A DNA stretch of 64,000 nucleotides, taken from contig CAWHBK010000001.1 in assembly GCA_963827605.1 (NCBI GenBank), positions 868,001 to 932,000 of the forward strand. Direction: 5' to 3'. This document shows, piece after piece, positions 38,734-48,140 of the stretch; the first letter of the stretch is position 1, and the number at the start of each line of letters is the position of its first letter. Made by a program: the position numbers and the translations under genes. The DNA is from DSYU01 sp963827605 (GTDB lineage: Bacteria; Chloroflexota; Anaerolineae; Anaerolineales; Anaerolineaceae). The notes beneath the pieces are model-generated. The model was not told where the DNA came from and ran no database searches. It was given only the letters and a program-made list of their open reading frames with translations.

Positions 38734-40014
38734 ATGTCCCATACCACCCTGAAATCTGGTTACACCGAGCTTACGGAGCGCTTGAATCGCTTTCCACAGG
38801 GCGCGCCGCCGTCCGATACCCTGTATAAAATCTTACAGATCCTCTTCAGCGAAAAAGAGGCCCAACTGGTCGCGCTGCTGCCCATTAAGCCCTTTACCGC
38901 CGAAACAGCCAGCCGCGTCTGGAAAATGGACTTGCCTGCCGCGCGCAGCGTATTGGATACACTCGCCGGGCGGGCAATCCTGGTGGACGTAGAACAGAAT
39001 GGCAGCATGGTCTACAGCCTGCCCCCGCCGATGGCCGGATTCTTTGAATTCTCCATGATGCGCTTGCGCGGAGACGTCGACCAGAAGGTGTTGGGAGAGT
39101 TGTTTTTCCAGTATATGAATGTGGAAGAGGAATTTATCCGCGCCTTGTTTGTTAACGGTGAAACCCAGCTAGGGCGGGTATTCGTACACGAACCGGCGCT
39201 TACCCACGAAAATGACCTGCACGTGCTCGATTACGAGCGCGCCAGCCAGGTGATCCAAACCGCCACCCACCGCGGTATCGGCCTGTGCTACTGCCGCCAC
39301 AAAATGCAGCACGTTGACCGCGCCTGCGCGGCGCCGCTGGATATCTGCATGACCTTCAACACCGCTGCCAATTCCCTCACCCGGCACGGCTACGCCCGGC
39401 TGGTGGATGTAAAAGAAGGTCTGGACCTGCTCCAGCAGGCCTATGAGAACAACCTGGTCCAGTTTGGTGAAAACGTGCGCCAGGGGGTCAATTTTATTTG
39501 CAACTGCTGCGGCTGCTGCTGCGAAGCATTGATTGCCGCCCGCAAATTTGGCATCCTTCACCCGGTGCATACGACCAACTTCCTCCCCACCATCCATGCG
39601 GAATCATGCAACGGCTGCGGTAAATGCGTCAATGCCTGCCCGGTCGAAGCCATGAGCCTGGTTTCCGCCAACGACCCGCACCAACCGGCCCGAAAAAAAG
39701 CCCACCTGAATGCGGATATCTGCCTGGGCTGCGGGGTGTGCGTGCGCACCTGCGCGCGCGCTGGCCTGTCGCTGAGCGAGCGGCCGGAGCGCGTTATTAC
39801 CCCGGTCAATTCCACCCACCGTGTGGTGATGATGGCGATTGAACGCGGCGACCTGCAAAACTTGATCTTCGACAACCGCGTGCTGTGGAACCATCGCGCT
39901 CTGGCTGCGGTTTTGGGCGTTATCCTGCGCCTGCCACCACTAAAGCAAGTCATTGCCAGCAAGCAGGTTAAATCACGCTACCTGGAAACGCTCATTACCC
40001 GCCTACAACCCTGA
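38734..40014 (+). CDS. 4Fe-4S dicluster ferredoxin-type protein with winged-helix-like N-terminus
   Basis: 426 aa. The C-terminal half has two ferredoxin motifs (CNGCGKCVNACPVEA and CLGCGVCVRTCARAG). A central Cys-rich stretch reads CYCRHKMQHVDRACAAPLDIC and FICNCCGCCCEAL. The N-terminal 100 residues look like a small helical or winged-helix domain. Proteins of this type are seen in anaerobes near redox enzymes, but their role is not known. It is followed by a response regulator after 18 bases. Confidence 0.82.
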   Translation: MSHTTLKSGYTELTERLNRFPQGAPPSDTLYKILQILFSEKEAQLVALLPIKPFTAETASRVWKMDLPAARSVLDTLAGRAILVDVEQNGSMVYSLPPPMAGFFEFSMMRLRGDVDQKVLGELFFQYMNVEEEFIRALFVNGETQLGRVFVHEPALTHENDLHVLDYERASQVIQTATHRGIGLCYCRHKMQHVDRACAAPLDICMTFNTAANSLTRHGYARLVDVKEGLDLLQQAYENNLVQFGENVRQGVNFICNCCGCCCEALIAARKFGILHPVHTTNFLPTIHAESCNGCGKCVNACPVEAMSLVSANDPHQPARKKAHLNADICLGCGVCVRTCARAGLSLSERPERVITPVNSTHRVVMMAIERGDLQNLIFDNRVLWNHRALAAVLGVILRLPPLKQVIASKQVKSRYLETLITRLQP

Positions 40015-40032
40015 TCCACCACCGGTGATCTC

Positions 40033-40434
40033 ATGACGAAAGCAACCGTTCTTTATATCGAAGATAACCCCGATAATATGACCCTGGTCCAGCGAGTCGT
40101 GGAGTCAATCGGCGCCACTTTCATGGGCATTAACACAGGGAGAGAAGGGTTGCGCCTGGCAGCGGCGCTCGAGCCAGACCTCATTCTCCTGGACATCAAC
40201 CTCCCGGATATGGATGGCTATACCGTTGCCCGGGCGATGCGTTCCAGCGGGGATCCGCACCTTATTTACGTCCCAATCATTGCCATTACAGCCAACGCGC
40301 TGCGTGGAGAAGCCGACAAGGTGCTGGAAGCTGGCTGCGATGTATACATGTCCAAGCCGATCGATATCCGCGAGCTGCGCGCGCGCGTTGAGTCTTTTCT
40401 CGAAATCACCCGCAGCAGCAATACCCCGGATTAA
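40033..40434 (+). CDS. Single-domain response regulator (DivK/CheY-like)
   Basis: 133 aa receiver domain only. The phospho-acceptor Asp is in LILLDINLPDMDGYT, acidic residues are in LYIEDNPDN, and the conserved Lys is in VYMSKPIDI. No output domain. The kinase is not adjacent. A possible co-transcription unit with the upstream iron-sulfur protein suggests a redox-related signal, which is inference. Confidence 0.93.
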   Translation: MTKATVLYIEDNPDNMTLVQRVVESIGATFMGINTGREGLRLAAALEPDLILLDINLPDMDGYTVARAMRSSGDPHLIYVPIIAITANALRGEADKVLEAGCDVYMSKPIDIRELRARVESFLEITRSSNTPD

Positions 40435-40494
40435 CTCCCGGCAGCCGGGCGCTCGCGCGGCCGGTGCGTTTTTCATGGCTTATCCAATCCGCCG

Positions 40495-40770
40495 CTAACC
40501 GCCTGCGATGCTGGGGAGCAGCAGCAGCCGGTCCCCGGTTTTTAATGGCGTTTCCAGCCCTTGCAGCGCCATGATATTCTCATCCCCCAAAAACAGGTTG
40601 ACAAACGGCCGCAGCCGGCCATCTTCCGTGGTGATGTGCTGGCGGAGCGCCGGGTAGCTGTCCAAAAGCTGTCCGAGCGCTTCTGAAACGGTTTTCCCCG
40701 CCACAGAAACCTCCGGCTGACCGCCTGCGAACGGCCTTAAGGAGGACGGGAGTTTGATCGTCACCATCAT
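40495..40770 (-). CDS. MoaD/ThiS family small sulfur-carrier-like protein
   Basis: 91 aa, beta-grasp fold. It ends in SIAGG; the C-terminal GG is the site of adenylation and thiocarboxylation in sulfur carriers. LRPFAGGQPEVSV and LGDENIMAL fit MoaD. No molybdopterin or thiamin genes are near. Its start overlaps the stop of the upstream TPR gene (ATGATG), so the two are coupled. Confidence 0.88.
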   Translation of the reverse strand: MMVTIKLPSSLRPFAGGQPEVSVAGKTVSEALGQLLDSYPALRQHITTEDGRLRPFVNLFLGDENIMALQGLETPLKTGDRLLLLPSIAGG

Positions 40771-41822
40771 CGACCAAATAACCCGCTGAGGCGCTTGATG
40801 CCTTTTTTGTTGGCCTGTTCGAGCCCTTTGAGCTCATCCTCGGCCCATTTCCGCAGCGGCGTATGCGCATCAACTTGCAAGAACATCTTTAAATCCGCGA
40901 TGGCCTCTGGGATTTCTTTGCGCCCTTTATGCGCAATCGCCCGGGCCTTATAACCCAGGGCCAGGGCAGGGTCAATTTCAACCGCGTGCTGGGCATCTTG
41001 AAGCGCTCGATCCCATTCCAGGCGCAGGACAAAAAGGCCGCTGCGGTGCGCCCAGGCATCCGCGTATTTCGGATTGGCCTGAATTGCCGCATTAAAACCT
41101 TCCATCGCTACATCCATATTCCCAATCTGGGTGTAAACAATCCCCCACTCGGTGTACGCCTCCGCGAATTGCGGGTTTAATTCAATTGCTTTTTTTAGAT
41201 AGTGGATGGCATCGTCGTACTTGCCCTGCCTGGAACGCTGCATCCCGCACAGGTAAAAACGCCGGGGAGTAGGCTTTAGTTCAAGGGCATACATGAGATA
41301 ATCCAACCCCTTTTCGACGTCCCCACCTTCTGCCAGCGCCAGGCCCAATTCCTCATACAGAGGGGCATCTCTTCGTCCCAGCTCCAGGGCATTATTCAGG
41401 CATTCCTGGGCCTCCGCCAAATGATTTTTCTTGCGCAGCAGGCTGCCAAGAAAAAAGTAATCCGCGTTGCTGTCCGGTTTTAGCTGGACTGCCGTGCGCA
41501 AATCTTCGATAGCCTCCTCTTCCCGCTGCAAGCGCGCGAGCGCCATCGCCCGGTTATGCAGTGCATCCACCATCGAAGGGTCGAGTTCCAGCGCCTGAGA
41601 TAAATCAGCCACAGCCTGGTCCAACTGACCTGCTAAAAGCCGGGTGCCTCCCCGGTCGCTCCACAAAATCGCGTTGTCCGGGGTAAGCTCAACCGCGCGG
41701 TTCAACTGCTCCGCTGCCTCATCCAACCGGCCGGCTTTACGCAATGCGGCCGCCCTGCGTTGATATTGGAGAGCTTCCGCTGGGTCCTGATTTTCCTGCT
41801 GCAATTCCGGTTCGTTCAACAC
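40767..41822 (-). CDS. Tetratricopeptide-repeat protein
   Basis: 351 aa, without a signal peptide. About eight TPR units, for example LRKAGRLDEAAEQLNRAVEL, YDDAIHYLKKAIELNPQFAE and MDVAMEGFNAAIQANPKYAD. A scaffold of unknown partner. Translationally coupled to the MoaD-like gene downstream. Confidence 0.88.
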   Translation of the reverse strand: MLNEPELQQENQDPAEALQYQRRAAALRKAGRLDEAAEQLNRAVELTPDNAILWSDRGGTRLLAGQLDQAVADLSQALELDPSMVDALHNRAMALARLQREEEAIEDLRTAVQLKPDSNADYFFLGSLLRKKNHLAEAQECLNNALELGRRDAPLYEELGLALAEGGDVEKGLDYLMYALELKPTPRRFYLCGMQRSRQGKYDDAIHYLKKAIELNPQFAEAYTEWGIVYTQIGNMDVAMEGFNAAIQANPKYADAWAHRSGLFVLRLEWDRALQDAQHAVEIDPALALGYKARAIAHKGRKEIPEAIADLKMFLQVDAHTPLRKWAEDELKGLEQANKKGIKRLSGLFGR

Positions 41823-41963
41823 ATCGATCTCCTATCTGGCTGCTTTACCATCTTGCGGGGCTCATGACGCTTAAAAAATGATGCTAAAATGTCTGGCATG
41901 TGCCATTTGCTGTAACCCTACATCCCGGTTCCTTCGATGAAAAACGTTGATATTACTATACCG

Positions 41964-41999
41964 AAAAGAGCGCGCAGTTTCAATATTACGCGCTCTTTT
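41964..41999 (-). terminator. Terminator after the HNH-type nuclease gene
   Basis: AAAAGAGCGCG (41964-41974) pairs exactly with CGCGCTCTTTT (41989-41999). Reading on the minus strand, a stem followed by TTTT lies about 35 bases after the nuclease stop codon. Confidence 0.75.
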
Positions 42000-42033
42000 C
42001 CTATCTTTTTGTTCTTTTGTACGGTCTGCTGGT

Positions 42034-42756
42034 TTACTTTGGCATCTGGTTATACACAGTAACCCAGTTTGTGGCAATCGACCGTTGAGCATCTTCTAAC
42101 GTCATCTGGCCGGAACAAACCTGGTCTTGCAGATAATTTTCCACTGCGTCTTTTCCCGAAAAACCCGGCGCCGGGCTGCCAGGCTGCGGCCATAAGTTCG
42201 CAATGTCATTCGAACCGCCAAGCGCGAGGGGAACCAGGTGATCCACCTGGAACTGTCCGGGTGACCGGTCGTTGATGCCGTATTCCGTATAAACCTGATC
42301 TTTCACCGGCTGCGAAACATCGCGTACCGAGCTGGCATACCCCGACCGGCAGACCGCATCCGCGTCCGTGCTCAGCACGCTGCCCGGCGTGCAGGCCCGG
42401 TCGGGCAGATTCCCTTGAACCTGGCACCCACTGGTCCTTGTTCGCACTCCCAGGTCCGCCGCGCCCCCGGGCGCCGGGGTACCTGCGATCCCAATTTTAG
42501 GAGCCAGCGTCCCTGGCACGATCGTTACCGGGATACGAACCGCGGGGATTTTTATTTCTGGCAGTCCGGTGATTGGAATAGTAATATTTGGCAGCGGCGG
42601 CATTTCAATCCGGGGCAGATTGAGGTTTGGGAGGGTCAATGTTAACGTTTGCCCATTCTGCGCGAGTACAAGTAAAACAACCGCGAGTAACAGCAAAATA
42701 ACCAATGGCAGCGCCGAATTGCGCCGGTAGGAACGTCTTCTTCGATCTCTTGGCAT
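42034..42756 (-). CDS. Membrane-anchored HNH-type nuclease
   Basis: 240 aa from ATG 42756 (AAGGAG upstream). A basic N-terminus and one membrane helix (LPLVILLLLAVVLLVLA) are followed by a long linker rich in Pro, Leu and Ile (about residues 38-85) and a C-terminal nuclease domain. VDHLVPLALGGSNDIANLWP is an HNH-like His-Asp-His core of the kind seen in secreted DNases. Four cysteines in the domain could form disulfides. It would act outside the cell, perhaps in DNA uptake or nutrient use. Confidence 0.75.
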   Translation of the reverse strand: MPRDRRRRSYRRNSALPLVILLLLAVVLLVLAQNGQTLTLTLPNLNLPRIEMPPLPNITIPITGLPEIKIPAVRIPVTIVPGTLAPKIGIAGTPAPGGAADLGVRTRTSGCQVQGNLPDRACTPGSVLSTDADAVCRSGYASSVRDVSQPVKDQVYTEYGINDRSPGQFQVDHLVPLALGGSNDIANLWPQPGSPAPGFSGKDAVENYLQDQVCSGQMTLEDAQRSIATNWVTVYNQMPK

Positions 42757-43035
42757 AGAATTTCTCCTTACCTGAATTCCATCCCATACAAGGAATAAAG
42801 CCATGCAGCAGCTTTCCAGCCGCCTGGAGTCAGTTTTGTTCTGAATATCAGTGTAAGCAAATCAGGTAAAAAAGGTCTTAAGATCTCCGGCAATAGCATA
42901 AAAAAATGATCCCAGATTAGCTCCTCGTCAGGAGCTATATCAGTTATGATAGGGTTTGTCTGATAACGCCCCAAATACCGGTCTCTCTCCTGGGATGAAC
43001 CGGCCCTCTCCAAACAGATCCATAGGAGCACTCAC
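42757..43035. other. Divergent intergenic region
   Basis: Region between the nuclease and the GH13 amylase gene. No real gene; a short minus-strand ORF there has no ribosome-binding site or familiar motif. It should contain promoters for both divergent genes, but no strong box was identified. Confidence 0.5.
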
Positions 43036-45511
43036 GTGCGAAACCGAACCCTTACTCGCCTGTTTGCGCTCCTCGCCCTCCTGGCGCTGCTGGTTACCGG
43101 TGTTCCAGTCCGCCAGGCCGCCCCTCCCCAGCCAACCGGGCCGGCCATACCCAGAGCAGCCTTCCTCGTCATTGACCCGCCCAGGCCCACGGCGACGCCG
43201 GAAAGCGCAAACCTTCTGCAGCCTGACAACGATATCGGATGGGATGGCCTGGGCCACGACTCGCGCAGCGACCTGTATCGCGTGCCCTTCGGAGCCGTGT
43301 CCACCGGAACGGATATCATCCTGCGCTTCCGCACCTACCATGCGGATGTCACCGGCGTCACCCTGCGCCTGTGGGACACCGCCGCGAATGCGCAGGCCCT
43401 TTTGCCGATGAGCCTGGTAGCAACCTCCGCCGAGCCGCCGTATGGTTATGACTACTGGCAGGTGCTGCTCCCCTCCCCGGAGCAGCCCACCCTTCTCTAC
43501 TACCGCTTCATCGTCCGTGATGGGACGAAGGAGGTCTTTTACGAGGATGACGATCTCTTTGACGGCGGCTGGGGCGCAACCTATGCGGGCTCACCTGACT
43601 ACTCCTGGCAAATCGACGTCTACCAGCCCGAATTCACGACCCCCGACTGGATGAAGAACGCGATCGTCTACCAGATCTTCCCCGACCGCTTCTTCAACGG
43701 CCAGCCCAACAATGATCCCCGGCCAACCGATCCAACCGTGTATGGCATCCCCGTTCTGCCGAAAACCTGGAACAGCCTTCCCGAAGGCTACTGCCGCGCA
43801 TACCAAAACACGCCGTGCGCCGAAGCCCCCCAGGGCCGCGACTTCTTCGGCGGCGATCTAAAGGGCATCCGCGAAAAACTGGATTACCTGAAGACCCTGG
43901 GCGTAACCGCCATTTATCTCAACCCCATCTTCCAATCCCCCTCCAACCACCTGTACGATACCAGTGATTACACCCGCATCGATCCCTATTTTGGCGATGC
44001 GGGTGATTTCGACAGCCTGGTGAACAATGCCAGGCAGTTGGGTATCCGCCTGATCCTGGATGGCGTTTTCAACCACACTTCCTCTGACAGCCTGTACTTC
44101 GACCGCTACCGCCATTACCAGACCAGCGGAGCGTGCGAAAACCTCACCAGCCCTTACCGCGATTGGTTTTCCTTCCAACCTGCCAGCCCGCCCAGCAGCG
44201 GCCCGTGCGCCGGCGACAGCGCCTATACCGCCTGGTTTGGCTTTGACAGCCTGCCTGTGCTGACGGAGGTCCCGGCTGTGCGCAGTTTCATCTTTGGCGA
44301 CAACAACAGTGTTGCCCGCCGGTGGATCCTTAAAGGCAGCGCCGGCTGGCGCCTGGACGTCGCCCCAGATAAGAGCCATGCCTGGTGGCAGGAATTCCGC
44401 TCGCAGGTCAAATCGGCCGGCCCAGACGCCGTCATCATCGGCGAAATCTGGGATGACGCCAGCCCCTATCTTTTGGGCAGCGAATTCGACAGCACCATGA
44501 ACTACCGCTTCCGCCGCGCGTTGTTGGGCTTCATCAACGGTGCTTTCAACGACCCGAACCAGGGGGACATCCCGGCTCTCAACCCCGACCAGTTCAACAG
44601 CATAATGCAGTCGATCAAAGAAGACTATCCCGCCCCAGCCTACGCGGCGATGATGAACCTGGTTGGCAGCCACGACACCCAACGCATCCTGTGGGCGCTA
44701 ACCCCTGGCGCGCGCAGCCGCGCGGATAAAGAGTTCAACGCTGCCAACCTGGCCGAAGGCAAGCGCAAACTCAAGCTGCTCGCAACCCTCCAGCTAACCA
44801 TGCCCGGCGCGCCAACGATCTACTACGGTGACGAAGCCGGCCTGACCGGCGACACCGACCCCGATGACCGCCGCCCGTTCCAGTGGGACAACATCGACAA
44901 CGACCTGCTCGGGCATTACCAGAAACTGGCCGCCCTGCGCGGCCAGTACAGCTTCCTGCGGACCGGCAGCTTCGACCGGCTGTATACCCATAACGAGGAT
45001 GGCACGTACGCCTACGGGCGCAAAGATGCCCGCGGCGCGGCTGTGATCGCTGTGAACAACAGCACCCATCCCCGCACCCTGCGTGGTGGATGTGCGCGGC
45101 TACATCCCTGACGGCGCTGTTTTGAGCGATGGGCTAAACGGTGGCACGCTGGCCGTCTCCGGTGGAAGCCTGATCCTCCAGCTCGCTGCGCGCTGGGCCG
45201 CCGTACTGGTCACCCCGCCCGGCGCCGACCTGACTCCACCGGCTGCCCCGGAGAGCCTGGTCGCCGCGGAAAACGCCGGCCAGGTTGACCTGACCTGGCA
45301 GCCCGTACCGGGCGCGGAGGGTTATTTTGTCTACCGCAGCCTGGTCACCGGCGGCGGTTTCACCCGCCTGAACGGCACCCCGCTGGCAGCCGCCCGCTTC
45401 ACGGACAGCCCGGTTCGCAGCGGGCAGTCGGTATATTACGTCATTACCGCGCTAGACGGCGCGGGCAACGAAAGCGCTCGCTCGAACGAGGTCACCGCTC
45501 TGCCCCATTAG
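43036..45511 (+). CDS. Secreted GH13 alpha-amylase/neopullulanase-like enzyme with FN3 domain
   Basis: About 825 codons. The signal peptide (LFALLALLALLVTGVPV) is followed by an N-terminal sandwich domain and a GH13 barrel. Conserved regions: DGVFNHTS (region I), GWRLDVAPD with the nucleophile Asp (II), IIGEIWDD with the acid Glu (III) and LVGSHDTQR (IV). The C-terminal FN3 domain reads ESLVAAENAGQVDLTWQPV. One extra base near 45083 (before VVDVRGYIPDG) shifts the last 140 codons. The start is GTG 43036 after AGGAG. It hydrolyses starch-like glucans outside the cell, complementing the intracellular GH31 enzyme. Confidence 0.92.
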
Positions 45512-45514
45512 AAT

Positions 45515-45549
45515 ATTCAGGGCGTCCCTTCGCGGGAGACGCCCTGAAT
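45515..45549 (+). terminator. Hairpin after the GH13 gene
   Basis: ATTCAGGGCGTC pairs exactly with GACGCCCTGAAT. It starts three bases after the stop codon. No T-tract follows. Confidence 0.6.
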
Positions 45550-45644
45550 GCTTAAACCATCCCAAATTTGAACCGTACGCTGCCGCGGGCTTACGCTAAA
45601 ATAAAGCCTATCATCTCGCGATCCATGATCGAAAGTGCAGGCCC

Positions 45645-47651
45645 ATGCAAAACGACCGGCGGCGCCAGGTTCTCCTGTTATTCACCCTCATCTTCTGGAT
45701 TTTATTTGTCCTGGGCGGCTATTACTACTATCACAAGCCAATCAATATCCAGATGATTGCCGCGCCGCTGCGCGCGTTACTGGATATTCTGTTCGCCTGC
45801 CTGTTTGCCGCGCTGGCGGGCGGCCTGGGCTGGCGGTTCTTCAAAGCCGGCGCTGTTCCACCCCTCGAACGCGCTGCCTTGCAGTATGCTCTGGGTGCGG
45901 GAATATTGAGCCTGCTCTGGTTTATCCTCGGCATCCTGGGGTTATACCGTTACCCGCTCGGCGCGCCGCTGCTCGGGTTAGGCCTGCTGCTCCTCTGGCG
46001 GGATGCCCGCGCCTGGTACGCCCAGTTTGGCGCATTGAAAAACGCCTGGCATGCCGCGGCGAGCCTGGAAAAAGCCCTGGCGCTGCTGACCGGTGTGCTG
46101 ATCCTATATCAGATGTTCATTGCGCTGGCCCCGCCTACCAAGTGGGACGCGCTGGCTTACCACCTGCAGCTTCCCCGCCAATACCTGGCTGCCGGGAGCC
46201 TGGCATTTATCCCCGAAAATCCCTATTGGGGACACCCGCAGTTAGTGGAAATGTTGTACACCTTTGCCATGTCATTCCACCGGGCAGAAACAGCCGCGCT
46301 CTTAAGTTGGAGCGCCGGGGTGATTTTCCTGCTGGGCCTGTTGGGCCTGACCAATACATCCCTGGCCCGCCTGAAAGGTGAAGATGAAAAAGAAGCCGGC
46401 CCTTCCTCCAACGCCGGCTGGATTGCCGTCGCTGCCGTTTCCGCCGGGGTTACCTTCCGCTACCTGCTGGGCTGGTCGTATACCGATCTTTTTTCGGCTC
46501 TGTTTGGCCTGGCCGCCCTGACCGTTTTCTTTGCCTGGTTGGATACGCACCGGCCTGCCTGGCTGCTGTGGGCCGGGCTGTTTTGCGGGCTGGCGCTGGG
46601 CACAAAATGGACCGCCGGGGTGCTGGCATTAGGCATCTTTTCCGCCGCGCTCGTTTTCCGCAGGCAAACGGGGGGCGTCTGGAAAACCTGGCTGCTGTCC
46701 GGAACAATCGCTTTCCTCACCACGCTCCCCTGGCTGGTGAAGAACGCGCTGGTCACCGGCAGCCCGCTGTACCCGTATTTTTTCAGCACCCCCGCATTGG
46801 ACGCCGCTCGGATGGCCTCCGCGAACCCACCCAATGCAGCCGTCACCTGGTGGATGAACCTTTTCTTGCCGGTAACCTCCACCTGGGCAGGGGTGGATGG
46901 CGCCCCCGGCTTTTCTACCGACCTGGGCCCGCTGCTGCTGCTGTTAGCGGTGCCCGGCATATGCTTGTACCGCCGCAGCACCTATACCAAAACGATTGGA
47001 CTCCTGCTTGCCTTCGCCGCTCTGGGCCTGGGCGTAGCCAGCCTGCGCAACGCCCACCTGATGCAGACCCGCCTCTATTTTAGCGTACTGCCCTGCCTGG
47101 CTGTCCCCGCCGGTTGGGGCTGGGACTGGCTGCAGCGTCAGGTGATCGAGGGGGTGCGTTTGCGGCGCATTTTTAGCGCGCTGCTGCTGCTGGTGCTGGG
47201 GCTGGTTGCCTGGCAGGACACCTATTTCAACGGTCAAATTACGCCGGGCCGGGTTACTTTAGGCACGCTGACCCGGCAGTCCTATCTGGAAAACACGCTG
47301 GGTAACCACCTGCGCGCCGCGCAGCTGCTGGAAACCCTGCCGCCCGGAGCGCGCATCCTGTTATTATGGGAACCGCGCGGGCTGTACTTCCCGCTCAATG
47401 CTCAGGCCGATCTTTGGATCGACCGCTGGCGCACCGACCGTCGCGAGCTGAAAACCGCCCCGGCCATCCTGGACCGCTGGCGCAGCCAGGGCTTCACCCA
47501 CGTCTTGTTTTATCAGCCCGGTATCGAACTGATCCGCCCGCAGCCGGGGCAGCCATCTTCAGCGGACTGGAGCGTGCTGCAAGAACTGCTCGCGATGCTG
47601 CCCGCCCCAACCCCGGTCGGAGACCTTTACCACTTATACCCGTTGAAGTAG
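45645..47651 (+). CDS. GT-C family membrane glycosyltransferase (ArnT/GT39-like)
   Basis: 668 aa with about 12 membrane helices. The first large loop carries PTKWDALAYHLQLPRQYL, with the Asp and His characteristic of GT-C enzymes that transfer sugars from polyprenyl phosphates. The C-terminal soluble part is about 100 residues. Such proteins glycosylate cell-surface polymers or proteins. Acceptor and donor unknown. The frame is intact. Confidence 0.78.
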   Translation: MQNDRRRQVLLLFTLIFWILFVLGGYYYYHKPINIQMIAAPLRALLDILFACLFAALAGGLGWRFFKAGAVPPLERAALQYALGAGILSLLWFILGILGLYRYPLGAPLLGLGLLLLWRDARAWYAQFGALKNAWHAAASLEKALALLTGVLILYQMFIALAPPTKWDALAYHLQLPRQYLAAGSLAFIPENPYWGHPQLVEMLYTFAMSFHRAETAALLSWSAGVIFLLGLLGLTNTSLARLKGEDEKEAGPSSNAGWIAVAAVSAGVTFRYLLGWSYTDLFSALFGLAALTVFFAWLDTHRPAWLLWAGLFCGLALGTKWTAGVLALGIFSAALVFRRQTGGVWKTWLLSGTIAFLTTLPWLVKNALVTGSPLYPYFFSTPALDAARMASANPPNAAVTWWMNLFLPVTSTWAGVDGAPGFSTDLGPLLLLLAVPGICLYRRSTYTKTIGLLLAFAALGLGVASLRNAHLMQTRLYFSVLPCLAVPAGWGWDWLQRQVIEGVRLRRIFSALLLLVLGLVAWQDTYFNGQITPGRVTLGTLTRQSYLENTLGNHLRAAQLLETLPPGARILLLWEPRGLYFPLNAQADLWIDRWRTDRRELKTAPAILDRWRSQGFTHVLFYQPGIELIRPQPGQPSSADWSVLQELLAMLPAPTPVGDLYHLYPLK

Positions 47652-47658
47652 TCGAGGA

Positions 47659-48138
47659 CTATTCGTGGATCGTCCCATCCGGAAGCGTGGTGCCAATAAG
47701 GGATTTGGCCTGCAGGATCTTATAATCCGGCACATTCGAATTGGTCATGTTGGCGCCGGTAAGATTGGCGCCGGTCAGGTCGCTCCCGCCCAGGTTAGTG
47801 GAAAGTAGGGTGGCGCCGGTCAGGTCGGCGTCGGTCAGGTCGGCTTCTGCCAGGTTGGCTCCGGTGAGGTTGGCGCGCTGCAGAATAGTGCCGCGCAGGC
47901 GCGCTTTGCGCAGATCCACGCCGGTCAGGTCAGCCCCCGTCAGGTTCGCGCCGCCCATATTTGTCTCGCGCAAATCCGCTCCCCGCAGATCCGCCTCGCA
48001 CAGGTTCGCTTCAATAAATGTCGCGTGCGTCAGGTCAATACCGCGTAAATCCAGGCGGCTCAAGTCAATATGACTCAGCCACAATGGGCGGGTCTGGTTT
48101 AAAAGAATATAGATCTCATAGCGCGTAAACTCTGCCAT
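47659..48138 (-). CDS. Pentapeptide-repeat protein
   Basis: 159 aa. Tandem A(D/N)LxG/xx repeats, for example ANLCEADLRGADL, ANLTGADLTGVDL and ANLAEADLTDADLTGA, form a right-handed beta-helix. The function of such proteins varies from scaffold to DNA mimicry; nothing specific can be stated. It is separated by two bases from the stop of the upstream GHMP kinase gene. Confidence 0.9.
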   Translation of the reverse strand: MAEFTRYEIYILLNQTRPLWLSHIDLSRLDLRGIDLTHATFIEANLCEADLRGADLRETNMGGANLTGADLTGVDLRKARLRGTILQRANLTGANLAEADLTDADLTGATLLSTNLGGSDLTGANLTGANMTNSNVPDYKILQAKSLIGTTLPDGTIHE

Positions 48139-48140
48139 TA

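Noticed and set aside
42050..42058. Single DnaA-box match TTATACACA
   Set aside because: One isolated box inside the nuclease coding region, with no second box, AT-rich unwinding region or dnaA nearby.
41871..42092. 73-codon minus-strand ORF after the HNH-type nuclease gene
   Set aside because: It contains the terminator hairpin and overlaps the nuclease 3' end; no motif.
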